NCBI GenBank assembly: GCA_015065085.1
Contig: SVQW01000001.1
Location: 168,258 to 232,257, forward strand
Direction: 5' to 3'
Length of the DNA: 64,000 nucleotides
Source of the DNA: Oscillospiraceae bacterium
Lineage (GTDB): Bacteria; Bacillota; Clostridia; Oscillospirales; SIG627
Both the position numbers and the translations under genes were made by a program. Under the pieces are notes generated by a model. The model ran no database searches, had not been told where the DNA came from, and saw only the letters and a program-made list of their open reading frames with translations. Positions 16,741-26,500 of this stretch are shown here, piece by piece (position 1 is the stretch's first letter; each line of letters opens with the position of its first letter).

Positions 16741-17463
16741 ATGAAAGTATATGGTCACAGAGGTGCGGCGGCTGTCGCTCCGGAAAATACACTTGCGTGC
16801 TTTGAAATAGCTTGTAAAATGGGATGTCATGCAGTGGAATGCGATGTTCACTTTACCTCAGATAAAAAGCTTGTGATTATGCATACCGACTACGAGGTAG
16901 GAAAGATGTGGGGAAAAGAGGTTCACTTAGAGGCAACTTCCTTGGAAGAACTGAAGTCACTAAGACTTACCACCGAGCATAAAAGCTTTGAAAATGAGAT
17001 TATTCCCACGCTTCAGGAGCTTTATGAGCTTATGAAAAAGTATCCCGAGGTGGATATGAATGTTGAATTGAAAACACAGAACGAGGAGTTTTATGATATG
17101 GTGGTTAAAACCACCGCACAGTATAGGATGAATGACCGCGTGATTTATTCTGCATCTGACCCTCATACGCTTAAATGGTTCGGCAAATACCACCCCGATA
17201 TACCGTTTTCACTTTCACCTGTTACAGTTGAAGATACGGACTATGCCAGGGGATTTCAGTATAATTGTAACTGTGTGGTGGTTCAGCCGTATTTCAAGGT
17301 GGTAGATGCCGATTATGTAAAAAACGCCCATGCCGCCCATCTTCAGGTGACACCATGGACGGTTGACGACCCGGAGGAAGTCAAAAGACTTATATCCATA
17401 GGCGTGGATGGCATAATTTCGAATAATCCCGGCATGGTACTTGATATTATAAAAAATAATTAA
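16741..17463 (+). CDS. Glycerophosphodiester phosphodiesterase, second of three
   Basis: A 240-residue paralogue of the flanking enzymes. It has YGHRGAAAVAPENTL, VECDVHFTSDKKLVIMHTD and ISIGVDGIISNNP. The residue after the second catalytic His is Thr, where most GDPDs have Asp, and the metal-binding acidic positions upstream (ECD) are kept. ATG at 16741 follows a GAGGTG site. By eye the copies agree mainly in motif blocks, so the triplication is old and the substrates may differ. Its stop codon lies inside a 23-bp tandem repeat. Confidence 0.92.
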   Translation: MKVYGHRGAAAVAPENTLACFEIACKMGCHAVECDVHFTSDKKLVIMHTDYEVGKMWGKEVHLEATSLEELKSLRLTTEHKSFENEIIPTLQELYELMKKYPEVDMNVELKTQNEEFYDMVVKTTAQYRMNDRVIYSASDPHTLKWFGKYHPDIPFSLSPVTVEDTDYARGFQYNCNCVVVQPYFKVVDADYVKNAHAAHLQVTPWTVDDPEEVKRLISIGVDGIISNNPGMVLDIIKNN

Positions 17464-17489
17464 GGAATATTATAAAAAATAATTAAGGA
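17444..17489 (+). repeat. 23-bp perfect tandem duplication across a stop codon and ribosome site
   Basis: The unit ATATTATAAAAAATAATTAA plus GGA occurs at 17444-17466 and again at 17467-17489. The first copy contains the end of the second GDPD gene with its TAA; the second supplies the ribosome site (AAGGA) of the third GDPD gene. It looks like replication slippage. Confidence 0.95.
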
Positions 17490-17496
17490 GACCGAT

Positions 17497-18219
17497 ATGA
17501 AAGTATACGGACATCGCGGTGCACTTACACTTGCTCCCGAAAACACACTCGAATCCTACAAGAAAGCATTTGAAAGCGGATGCCACGGCATAGAGCTTGA
17601 CGTTCATCTTACAGCGGATGGCGAAGTTGCGGTTATACATAATTTTAACACCGAACAGGCTTGCGGAAAACATCTTGTTATAAGGGAATCTACAATGGCA
17701 CAGCTAAAGGAGCTTGATGTTGTGTATGATTTCGGCGACAAGTTCAAGGGGCTTAAGATTCCCACACTTGAAGAAGTTTATGAATTTATGAAGGATTACC
17801 CGGAAAAGGATGTTATCGTCGAAACCAAGGGTGATGAAATAGGTGCCCCGCTTCTTGAAAGGGTAGTGGAGATTACCAAAAAGTACAGAATGACACACCG
17901 CGTTATTTTTTCTACCGCACGCGACTCAACATTCAAATGGTTCAATGAAAAACACCCCGATTTACCTGTTTCCATGCTTCCGCAAACTTATGATGATGCG
18001 GATATTTCAAACGCTCTTTCCTGCGCAGGATGTGTTGCGGTTTCGCCTTATTTTGGAGCTGTCGATGATAGCTTTGTGAAAAAATCTCACGACAATAATT
18101 TTAACGTTGTTCCCTGGACGGTAAATGATAACGATACCTTAAAAAGGCTTGTTGCATTGGGGGTAGATGGGGTTATTACCAATTGCCCTGCGCTTATAAT
18201 GGAAGAACTGAATAAATAA
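17497..18219 (+). CDS. Glycerophosphodiester phosphodiesterase, third of three
   Basis: A 240-residue GDPD, last gene of the operon. It has YGHRGALTLAPENTL, IELDVHLTADGEVAVIHN and ALGVDGVITNCPAL. Both catalytic His are present, with HN at the second site as in the first copy. The three enzymes share YRMxxRVI and DGVI/DGII ends but differ through the substrate-facing middle. A perfect 15-bp stem terminator begins three bases after the stop. No transporter for glycerophosphodiesters is encoded next to it. Confidence 0.93.
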   Translation: MKVYGHRGALTLAPENTLESYKKAFESGCHGIELDVHLTADGEVAVIHNFNTEQACGKHLVIRESTMAQLKELDVVYDFGDKFKGLKIPTLEEVYEFMKDYPEKDVIVETKGDEIGAPLLERVVEITKKYRMTHRVIFSTARDSTFKWFNEKHPDLPVSMLPQTYDDADISNALSCAGCVAVSPYFGAVDDSFVKKSHDNNFNVVPWTVNDNDTLKRLVALGVDGVITNCPALIMEELNK

Positions 18220-18221
18220 TT

Positions 18222-18256
18222 AAAAGCGCTTGTGAAGTTTATTCACAAGCGCTTTT
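18222..18256. terminator. Bidirectional terminator between the GDPD operon and recD2
   Basis: AAAAGCGCTTGTGAA / TTCACAAGCGCTTTT, a perfect 15-bp stem with a GTTTA loop, between convergent genes. Confidence 0.95.
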
Positions 18257-18259
18257 GGT

Positions 18260-20485
18260 TTACGTATTATTGCTTAAAAAATCTTTCAGTCCCGTGTATC
18301 TTTCTGAGTGCCGGTTATTATCCACCATGTGCTGTATTATACCACGTTCGCCTACAAGTATAACCATGTTCTGTGCACGTGTTATGGCGGTATACAGCAG
18401 ATTGCGCGTCTGAAGCATGGGTGCTGTTGCACATACCGGCATTATTACCACGGGGTACTCACTGCCCTGGCTCTTATGAACTGTTATGGCGTAAGCATGC
18501 TCCAATTCTTCCAGCATATCAAAATCATACCTTGCGATTCTGCCGTCAAAATTTATTCTCAGATATTCCTCTTCGGTGTCAATTTCTTCAATCGTTCCGA
18601 TGTCGCCGTTAAAGATTCCCATTCCGTCTATGTCGTTTCCGACCGTGTCGTTTTTGTACCACTCTATATCGTAATTGTTGCGTATCTGAATAACCTTGTC
18701 TCCTTCGCGGAAAATAACATCTCTTGTCGCATGCTCCGAAAGTTCGGGAGACGGTGGATTGAGAACCGATTGGAGAACAGTGTTCAGCGAATTGGTTCCG
18801 GCAGGCCCCTTTCTTGTGGAGGTAATGACCTGAATTTTGTTTTTGATGCTGTCACCATATGTGCGCGGAAGCCGTGTGCTTATAAGCTGTGCAATGGTTT
18901 TCACACTGCTTTCCGCATCGTTTCGCGCCAGAAAAAAGAAATCTCCGCTTTTCTGATCAATGTCGGGATGCTCTCCACGGTTGATTTTGTGGGCGTTTGT
19001 TATTATCAGACTTTCTTTTGCCTGCCTGAATATCTGATTAAGTGAGCACACCGCAAATCTCCGGCTCTTAATAATATCATTCAAGACCTCTCCGGCTCCT
19101 ACACTTGGCAGCTGGTCGCTGTCTCCTATGAGTATAAGTCGCGCACCGGGCTTTATTGCTTTGAGCAATGCTGTTAGCAGGAAAATGTCAATCATGGAGG
19201 CTTCGTCTATGATAATTACATCTTGCTCCAGAAGATTGTTCTCGTTTCTGAAAAATCGCATCGTATCTTCACCGCTTTCGGAGGAAAACTCTATTTCGAG
19301 AAGACGGTGTACGGTTTTTGCCTCAACGCTGTTTGCTTCCGACATACGCTTGGCAGCACGTCCGGTAGGGGCGGCAAGCGCAATTTTCAGACCCAAGCGG
19401 TCGAATATGCGCATAACCGCTTTTATTATTGTGGTTTTCCCCGTTCCCGGTCCACCTGTAATAACAGAAACAGCATTTTTGATTGCGTTTTTGATTGCTT
19501 CTTTTTGCGCATCGGCATATACAATGCCTTCTTCGCGCTGAGTTGCTTCTATAACCTCGTCAACACTTTCCACTGTGTGGATGAGATTTATCTTTGACAG
19601 CATACTAAGCTTCATTGCACTGTACTTTTCTGCATTGTAGGAGCTGGGGAGATATACTTTGGTACCATTTGCAATTATCAGGCTACCCTTTGTTTCCATG
19701 TCGGTTATGACATCGACCGCATCGTTTTCGCTTACTCCGATAAGCTTTGATGTGGCTTCGGTAAGCTTATTTTTCGGAAGATATACATGACCGTTTGATG
19801 CCGCGTTGAATGATAAAATATATTTGACTGCAGCGGCGATTCTGTTTCGGGAATTCATGTCATAGCCGATTGAAAGCGCCAACTTGTCCGCACGTTCAAA
19901 CCCTATACCGTCGATGCTTGTGCAGAGAATATAGGGGTTTTCTTTAACAATGTCAACAGCACCGGGACCCAGCTTTTTATATATCGTGTTAGAAAGTGAA
20001 ATGCCGAAAAAGTTCTGGAAGAAAAGAATGACCGCGCGCGAGCCGAACTGCTCTTTGAAATCATTGCTTATTTCCTGAGCACGCTTCATGGTGATTCCCT
20101 TTATATCCGCCAGAAGATGAGGGCTTGTTTCAATCACATCAAATGTGTCGTTACCGAACTCCTGTACTATTCTTGCGGCTGTTTTGGGGCCTATGCCTCG
20201 TATAATTCCGGAAGAAAGATACTGTTGGATGGCTCGTGAATCGGTAGGAAGCTTTTTTTCAAAATACTCAGCCTTGAATTGTTCACCGTAAGTTGGATGA
20301 ACGGTAAAATTGCCTTTGAGAACAACATATTCTCCTTCGTTTACATACGGCATTATGCCGACAGCGGTATAGTTTTCGCCGTCGGCATCTATCAGACAAA
20401 CGGTATATCCGTTATCGTCGTTGTGATATACAATTGTATCAACCGTACCTTGCAGAATCAGCAGGTCTTTTTCATTGTTGCTCAT
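18260..20485 (-). CDS. recD2: RecD2-type ATP-dependent 5'-3' DNA helicase
   Basis: A 741-residue SF1B helicase not tied to RecBC, implicated elsewhere in replication fork and recombination repair. The N-terminal OB/HhH part has IRGIGPKTAARIV. The motor has Walker A GGPGTGKTTII near residue 343, Walker B IIDEASMID and the C-terminal AITVHKSQGSEYP. ATG at 20483-20485 is preferred for its AAAGAG site and because it overlaps the upstream gene only slightly; two in-frame upstream ATGs at 20503 and 20521 are possible and would add 6 or 12 residues. It is probably co-transcribed with the small membrane protein gene. Confidence 0.92.
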   Translation of the reverse strand: MSNNEKDLLILQGTVDTIVYHNDDNGYTVCLIDADGENYTAVGIMPYVNEGEYVVLKGNFTVHPTYGEQFKAEYFEKKLPTDSRAIQQYLSSGIIRGIGPKTAARIVQEFGNDTFDVIETSPHLLADIKGITMKRAQEISNDFKEQFGSRAVILFFQNFFGISLSNTIYKKLGPGAVDIVKENPYILCTSIDGIGFERADKLALSIGYDMNSRNRIAAAVKYILSFNAASNGHVYLPKNKLTEATSKLIGVSENDAVDVITDMETKGSLIIANGTKVYLPSSYNAEKYSAMKLSMLSKINLIHTVESVDEVIEATQREEGIVYADAQKEAIKNAIKNAVSVITGGPGTGKTTIIKAVMRIFDRLGLKIALAAPTGRAAKRMSEANSVEAKTVHRLLEIEFSSESGEDTMRFFRNENNLLEQDVIIIDEASMIDIFLLTALLKAIKPGARLILIGDSDQLPSVGAGEVLNDIIKSRRFAVCSLNQIFRQAKESLIITNAHKINRGEHPDIDQKSGDFFFLARNDAESSVKTIAQLISTRLPRTYGDSIKNKIQVITSTRKGPAGTNSLNTVLQSVLNPPSPELSEHATRDVIFREGDKVIQIRNNYDIEWYKNDTVGNDIDGMGIFNGDIGTIEEIDTEEEYLRINFDGRIARYDFDMLEELEHAYAITVHKSQGSEYPVVIMPVCATAPMLQTRNLLYTAITRAQNMVILVGERGIIQHMVDNNRHSERYTGLKDFLSNNT

Positions 20486-20813
20486 TTGGCTCTTTTTCAT
20501 GTATTTCGGCAAATCCCGCATACCGCCCCAGATAACGTGTCAGATGGTTAGCTTCGTCATTGGAACAGGTGAGAATCGTTATTTTGTCAAATAAGAATTC
20601 CGCCGCGCGGCAGTTTAGAACGACCGAAAACGCTTTCAGTATTTTAAGTATTTCCTCATACGAGTAATCAGCGGATTGAATGATGACGGGAATGTGGCAT
20701 TTTCTGCATACATATCTGAAATATTCCGTCAATTCAATACAAATGTAAACCATTCCGACTACCGCAAGAAATGACAGAATTATTTCCCCCGCTATAATAA
20801 GCTTTTCGCCCAC
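20472..20813 (-). CDS. Small membrane protein of unknown function
   Basis: A 113-residue protein not recognised. One strong hydrophobic segment occupies about residues 8-28 (ILSFLAVVGMVYICIEL), followed by a cytoplasmic-type region with an RYVCRKC motif and a mixed alpha/beta tail. The start is GTG with a perfect GGAGGTGA ribosome site. The 3' end overlaps the recD2 start by 14 bp, so the two are translationally linked. It follows metK by 46 bp with no terminator seen between them. A DNA repair role is only guilt by association. Confidence 0.75.
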   Translation of the reverse strand: MGEKLIIAGEIILSFLAVVGMVYICIELTEYFRYVCRKCHIPVIIQSADYSYEEILKILKAFSVVLNCRAAEFLFDKITILTCSNDEANHLTRYLGRYAGFAEIHEKEPNEQQ

Positions 20814-20859
20814 AATATCACCTCCGTACAGGAAGTATATGCGGGCGAAGCTGTTGTTG

Positions 20860-21999
20860 TTAAAGCAATGCGTTTGCTATTTTGTCTGCAATGTCTGTTT
20901 CTTCCCACTTAACGCCCAAATCCTCGCGGCCCATGTGACCGTAAGAGGAAAGCTGTTTGTAAATGGGCTTTCTTAAATCGAATCTTTCAATGATTGCGGC
21001 GGGGGAGAGGTCGCACAGCGAACAGATTACTTGGGAAATTTTATCGTCCGTAACCTTTCCGGTTCCGAAGGTATCTACCATAACCGAAACAGGCTGTGCT
21101 ACACCGATTGCATATGCGATCTGAATTTCACACTTGTCGGCAACACCCGAAGCAACCACGTTTTTTGCAAGGTATCTTGCGGCGTAAGCAGCACTGCGGT
21201 CAACCTTTGTGGGGTCCTTTCCGCTGAATGCTCCGCCACCGTGTCTGGAATATCCGCCGTAGGTGTCAACAATTATCTTTCTGCCCGTAAGACCGGAGTC
21301 GCCCTGAGGACCTCCGATGACAAAACGTCCGGTAGGGTTTATGTATATTTTTGTGTTTTCGTCCATGAGATTTGCGGGGATGACGGTTTTTATAACTTTT
21401 TCGGTTATATCCTTGCGGAGCTGCTCCGTTTCCACAACTGCATCGTGCTGCGTGGATATTACAACGGCATCAATGCGCACCGGCTTACCGTCAACGTATT
21501 CAGCCGTTACCTGCGATTTACCATCCGGTCTGAGATAACTCAGAATGCCGCTTTTTCTTACTTCAGTAAGCTTTTTTGCAAGCTTGTGAGCAAGAGAAAT
21601 AGGCAGCGGCATAAGCTCGGGCGTTTCGTTGCAGGCATATCCGAACATCATACCCTGATCTCCGGCGCCCAATGTGTCAACACCCATTGCAATGTCAGGC
21701 GATTGCTCGTGTATAGTGTTGATAACTGCACAGGAATCGCAGTCGAAGCCGTATTTTGCACGGTCATAACCGATTTCACGTACCGTTTCACGCGCGATTG
21801 ACTGGAAATCAACATAGCTTTCGGTAGTGATTTCGCCCATTATAAATATCATACCCGTAGTCGCGGTGGTCTCACAGGCCACACGTGCCATGGGGTCTTT
21901 TTCCAGAATGGCATCCAGAATGGCATCGGAAATTCTGTCACATATTTTGTCGGGATGTCCCTCGGTAACCGATTCCGAAGTGAAAAGCATTTTTGACAT
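20860..21999 (-). CDS. metK: S-adenosylmethionine synthetase
   Basis: A 379-residue enzyme that makes S-adenosylmethionine from methionine and ATP. Signature stretches are [14 protein letters not shown] at the N-terminus, [12 protein letters not shown] near residue 110 and [19 protein letters not shown] near residue 250, all typical of bacterial MetK. The length is close to the usual 385-400. The start follows AGAGGT. It is expressed from a good sigma-A promoter; no S-box or other SAM-sensing leader is visible in the 70 bp leader, so regulation by SAM riboswitch is unlikely here. Confidence 0.97.
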   Translation of the reverse strand: MSKMLFTSESVTEGHPDKICDRISDAILDAILEKDPMARVACETTATTGMIFIMGEITTESYVDFQSIARETVREIGYDRAKYGFDCDSCAVINTIHEQSPDIAMGVDTLGAGDQGMMFGYACNETPELMPLPISLAHKLAKKLTEVRKSGILSYLRPDGKSQVTAEYVDGKPVRIDAVVISTQHDAVVETEQLRKDITEKVIKTVIPANLMDENTKIYINPTGRFVIGGPQGDSGLTGRKIIVDTYGGYSRHGGGAFSGKDPTKVDRSAAYAARYLAKNVVASGVADKCEIQIAYAIGVAQPVSVMVDTFGTGKVTDDKISQVICSLCDLSPAAIIERFDLRKPIYKQLSSYGHMGREDLGVKWEETDIADKIANALL

Positions 22000-22042
22000 G
22001 ATTTATACCTCTTGAATTTTTATACTTCTACTGTAACACGTA

Positions 22043-22071
22043 ATTATATCACAATTTTTGATATTATTCAA
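22043..22071 (-). promoter_or_regulatory. Promoter of metK
   Basis: On the minus strand TTGAAT (22066-22071) and TATAAT (22043-22048), spacer 17 bp. Confidence 0.8.
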
Positions 22072-22086
22072 CACTAATTTGTAAAA

Positions 22087-22653
22087 TCATAACGGATTTT
22101 CATTAAGTTCTTTGGCAATCTTCAAAAAATCCTGTGCCATATCTTCTTTTTTGCGCGGATCACGCAGCAAGGCTGCAGGGTGATATACAGCCATCATTTT
22201 AAACGAGCCTTTTTTAAACCATTTTCCGTGCTCGGCCGTTATCTTGAAATCCGGTTTGATAATTTTCATGGCTGAAATTCTACCCAGGCATACAATTACC
22301 TGCGGACGTATTACGGAAACCTGCTTGCGCAGAAATCCTATGCAAGCCTCTTCCTCAGACGGCAGAGGGTCACGGTTTTTGGGCGGTCTGCATTTCAGAA
22401 TATTAGCTATGTAAACGCTGTCACGGTCAATTCCCGCAAATTCCAGATACTTATTGAGAAGCTGACCTGCGGCGCCTACAAACGGTATTCCCGAAAGATC
22501 CTCTTTTTCGCCGGGCGCTTCGCCTATAAACATAAGCTTTGCCTCGGGAGAGCCGACACCGAATACAGTGTTTGTCTTTGTTTTGTAAAGCTCGCAGGCT
22601 GTACAACCTTTACATTCTTCAAGCACTTGGTTTAAAAGCAGTTCGTTTGACAT
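22087..22653 (-). CDS. Family 4-type uracil-DNA glycosylase with [4Fe-4S] cluster
   Basis: A 188-residue DNA repair enzyme that excises uracil from DNA. The UDG motif [11 protein letters not shown] and [12 protein letters not shown] lie near residues 43-66, and the second motif with the His of [10 protein letters not shown] is near the end. Iron-sulfur ligands are two N-terminal Cys in CKGCTAC and further Cys in LKCRPP and EEACI. It is separated by one base from the mecA-like stop and has an AAGGA site, so the two are co-transcribed. Identification is firm. Confidence 0.94.
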   Translation of the reverse strand: MSNELLLNQVLEECKGCTACELYKTKTNTVFGVGSPEAKLMFIGEAPGEKEDLSGIPFVGAAGQLLNKYLEFAGIDRDSVYIANILKCRPPKNRDPLPSEEEACIGFLRKQVSVIRPQVIVCLGRISAMKIIKPDFKITAEHGKWFKKGSFKMMAVYHPAALLRDPRKKEDMAQDFLKIAKELNENPL

Positions 22654-22654
22654 T

Positions 22655-23242
22655 TCAAATTCCTTTTCCGATTATTTTTTGTACGGCACAGGACTGAATT
22701 ATCTTTTTGCAGTGTTCGTCCAGATACGCCGTTATGTATTTTGTTTTTATCCGATTGCCGAATTCCTCCCAGCGATGAAGATGGGCGGATGAAACGGTTG
22801 CTTTTTTTAAAAGCAATATAAAACATCCGTTTTTATCCTCGTAAAGCGCTGTGTCGGTATGCGGTTTGATTGAAACACAGGCGTCGTACAACTCACTAAA
22901 GTCATTGAAGCGAAATGCAGCATCTGTGCCGGATGCCCTTAAATCACGACGCGACGCACTGTATGCCGGAAGACGGTCGAAAGAAATATCATTTTTGCCT
23001 GTAAGCTTGGATACATACATTTCACATCCGCCGTCCGAAAGAGGGTATAGCTTTATGTATATTTTGTTTTTTGCCGCATCAAATCCGGTCTGATCTTTTG
23101 CACGGTCAAAAATTTCCCAAATGGCTTTGCGGGTTTTAGTGGTGTTGTAGTCTATCGTACGTAGCGTCAGATCAAGCTCCGAAAGGTCTTCCTTCGAAAG
23201 CGTGATTTTTATCTCATTCTCGTTAAGCTGCTGTAATTTCAT
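22655..23242 (-). CDS. mecA: Adaptor protein MecA family
   Basis: A 195-residue MecA-type adaptor that in Bacillus delivers substrates to the ClpC protease. The N-terminal start MKLQQLNENEIKITLSKEDL matches the family pattern, an acidic linker is short or absent, and the C-terminal half has the two-layer alpha/beta repeat (e.g. YEDKNGCFILLLK). ATG at 23240-23242 has an AGGAG site; an upstream in-frame start would add 17 residues with no ribosome site. A possible -10 TATAAT lies at 23282-23287 on this strand. The N-terminal domain is diverged, so the substrate may differ. Confidence 0.8.
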   Translation of the reverse strand: MKLQQLNENEIKITLSKEDLSELDLTLRTIDYNTTKTRKAIWEIFDRAKDQTGFDAAKNKIYIKLYPLSDGGCEMYVSKLTGKNDISFDRLPAYSASRRDLRASGTDAAFRFNDFSELYDACVSIKPHTDTALYEDKNGCFILLLKKATVSSAHLHRWEEFGNRIKTKYITAYLDEHCKKIIQSCAVQKIIGKGI

Positions 23243-23492
23243 GGCTGTGTGCTCCTGTCTTGAAATTTTGAGGTATGCTATATTATAATACACAAGCCGC
23301 TCAAAAGTAACTGATGAATTTATGGCACACAGGACATTTTTTTCCTCTGTGCATATTATATAACAAAACTTTCACGAATGCAATAGCTTCACAAAATAAA
23401 TTCTACAATATATATGAAATTTTGCAGATTGTCAAACTTGTACAAGAAAAACAAAAATATTAATGCAAAATGACAAACGTGCTCATAAACGG

Positions 23493-23521
23493 TTGACATT
23501 TCTCGCGTTTTGTGGTATATT
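23493..23521 (+). promoter_or_regulatory. Promoter of the large secreted protein
   Basis: TTGACA (23493-23498) and TATATT (23516-23521), spacer 17 bp. A hairpin GGTTGAC/GTCAACC (23534-23540/23555-23561) lies near the predicted mRNA 5' end and may protect the message. The rest of the 346 bp gap 23243-23588 is AT-rich with no other feature seen. Confidence 0.8.
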
Positions 23522-23588
23522 ATATACAACAATGGTTGACTGTACATTTTTTCGGTCAACCGGAAAAAATTTTAAAGGAGAAACACAT

Positions 23589-26500
23589 ATGAACCGCAAA
23601 CTCACATTTTTAACAGTGCTGATGGTTATCGTTGCAATTTTCGCGGTAACATCAATGGTTCTTGCTGACGAGCTTCTTCCCGTAAACATTACAGCAGAAG
23701 AAGTATATGTCGGAAGCGCAGATACCGTTCTTTCAGTAGAAGCTCCGGAGGAAGCCACTATCCAGTGGTTTAAAGAAGTATACGGAAGCGGCGTAACTGC
23801 ACAGCCTATCGCAGGAGCTACAGCTGCTGACTATACCCTCACTGCAGACGATACTGCAAAAGTGGGTCTTAATCTTTTCTATGCAACAGTAAACGGCGCT
23901 AAGTCCGAACTTATCAAGATTACTGTTGTTAAGGCACCTTATGTATACACCAAGGATCCTGCAATTTTCCGCTTTGACAGTGAAACAAAGATGAACGACC
24001 ATACCGGTAGCGCAGCGAATAGCGAAAAATCAATTGCGACATTGGATGACGGTAAAAAAGTTTTAATGGTTAAACATACCACCGGAAGTAATGACGTTAA
24101 CGTTTATTTCACTAACCTTGCTGTCCCTGTAGCTGATTATAAAATCGCTGTTTACAAAGTTATGCCTATGATTGAAGGTAGCAGAAGCGTAGTTTTGTAT
24201 CCCACCTACGATGATAAAAATGGAGCTTACAATCCCGGTAGCGGATATTTCCAAAAGAATCTTGGTTATACCGGCGCAAATGGTCAGTGGCAGTACATCG
24301 TAGATGAAGATATCAAACATCTTGACGGCGGTGTCATGAGTGACGGTTTCCCTAATGGTCCCGTTTTATTCAACGGCGGTCGTTTTGACTACTACAACGA
24401 TTCTCCCGGAGTTGGCTCTGTAATGTACATTGAGAGCGTTATGTTCTTTGCAACTCAGCAGGACTGCGATGAATACATTGCAAAGGACAGCGCAAATAAT
24501 GTACCGGAACAGCCCGACAACCTTGACATGGTTGCATGGGAATTCAAGAACGACCCTGCATTTGCGGCAACATTCCTTCCCGATACAGATGTTACCGACG
24601 GCGCAAATCTTAAGGCAGGTGTAAAGACAACCACTTCTCTGATGTCCAGAAATAAGTTCGACCTTGATATGTACTCCGTAGTAAAGGTTCTTGGCGCAGA
24701 CGAAGGAACCGTAACATTCTTTGACGGAGAAACAGAGCTCGGTAAAATAAACCTTGCAGAGGGAAATGTTGCAAACTTCAGCAATAAAGCAGATTTCCCC
24801 AACTGGAAGGGTGAATTTACCAATCTCAAGATCGAAGCAAGCCAGGACATGACAGTAACAGCGATTGCGTTCTTTGTAAGCGAAGAAAATGCAAAGCTTT
24901 ACACAGCAAAGGCATATTTCTGTGACGAGTGCGGACAGGCACCTTGTGTTTGCCCCACAAAGCCTTTGAAGTATGAAGACGCAATTTGGTGGAACTTTGC
25001 AGATACCTGGACCACCGATAATATGTCTCCCGTTAACGCAAGTGTTGACTATGTTGGCGTAACCGACGAGGATATAGCACATGGAAAATACACTGCAAAA
25101 GCAGATGGAGAAATTAAGCTTGAATACAATGAAGTGAACATGAAAGCTGCGCATAAGCTTGACACAGCAGAGTATCCGTTCATAAAGATAGGATATAAGT
25201 ACAGCGGTGCAGCTCCTGCCAAGGCATATATTAAATTCACAACTGATCGTAGTGCAGCAACTGTTAACTTTGATCTGGTAAAGACAGATGTAGATAACAA
25301 GGGCTATGATGTAATATCCCTGGATTTCTCTTCTCTTACCTCTCTCCAAGCAATAGATGATGCTGTAACTGATGAATTCCGCGGAGCGCTTGATAAATTT
25401 GAATTCGGAATAGTTGACGCCAAAGCAGGCGACGTGCTTGATATGGCGTACATACTCTTCTTCAAAGACGACGGACAGGCAAATGAATTCAAAGGCGAAC
25501 AGAAGTTGCCTCCTCAGACCTTTATCCCTGCATCTTGGGCGGTAAAAGATACAATTAAGAATGAGTATGTAACTCTTGCTGATCTCGACATGACAGCTGA
25601 TAATATTGAGTTCAAAATAGAAGATTATAGCCGAATCTCCAGAATCACTCTTAATGAGCTCAAGAAATATCACGCAAACAAAGTAATCAGCATACTTGGA
25701 AACGGCTATAAGTATCAGTTTAATACTAGCCATGTAAAGCCTGAACTTAAGACTTGGTACTATGACCTTGATGCATATTTTGCAGCAGGCTTCTCCGGTG
25801 ACGTTTACCGTGAAACCATCAAGGAACTTATTACCGAAGGCGAATACATTGTAGGTGTACATTTCGTACATAAGTTCGTAAAGAACACCGACTTCCCGTT
25901 TGTTGGTAAGTTAATACTCGACATGCCCGAAGAGCTTGAAGGCAAGTATCTCGACGTATACAAGTATGATCCCAGAACCAACACGGTAGCAATTACCGAA
26001 AGAGCACCTGTAAAAGAAGGAAAAGTTTCTATCGGCACGCTCGGCGGTGATATCGCGATAGTAAACAGTGGCTATCAGCCTACTGCAGAAGAAATCGCAC
26101 GTGCGGAAGCATATGAGACTTATGAAAACACCGCATGGGATGTTAAGCTGTATGACTTCGGTGCAGATGCCGACAGCAAGCTTACCTACAAGGCGAACAA
26201 TGCAATAGTAGAAACCCTGACAGAAAACGGTGTCACCTTCAAGAGAGCAACCTCTGCCTCTACCACCAGAATTGAGTCGGTATTCACATTTACTGAAACC
26301 TTTGAAGCATCCGAATATCCTGTAATGGTAATCAAGTATAAGACCAGCGGCAACTACAGCACATCAGCTGCAAACTACGTTTCCACTGATTTCTATACAG
26401 CAGATACCACCAGAGGATATACTTGGCTCGGCGGCTACTCGTACTATAGCACAGGTTCCATATTCGAAAAGAGCACCGGCTGGAAGACCAGGGTGATCAA

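Noticed and set aside
16011-18219. Three similar GDPD genes as an assembly duplication
   Set aside because: The copies differ along their whole length and share only motif blocks, so they are true old paralogues.
21999-22086. SAM riboswitch before metK
   Set aside because: The 70-base leader has none of the conserved S-box or SMK blocks; it holds only a sigma-A promoter and ribosome site.
24366-25871. Open frame of 501 codons opposite the secreted repeat protein
   Set aside because: Cys- and Ile-rich translation without domain or ribosome site; the plus-strand frame has a signal peptide and internal repeats, so it is the real gene.
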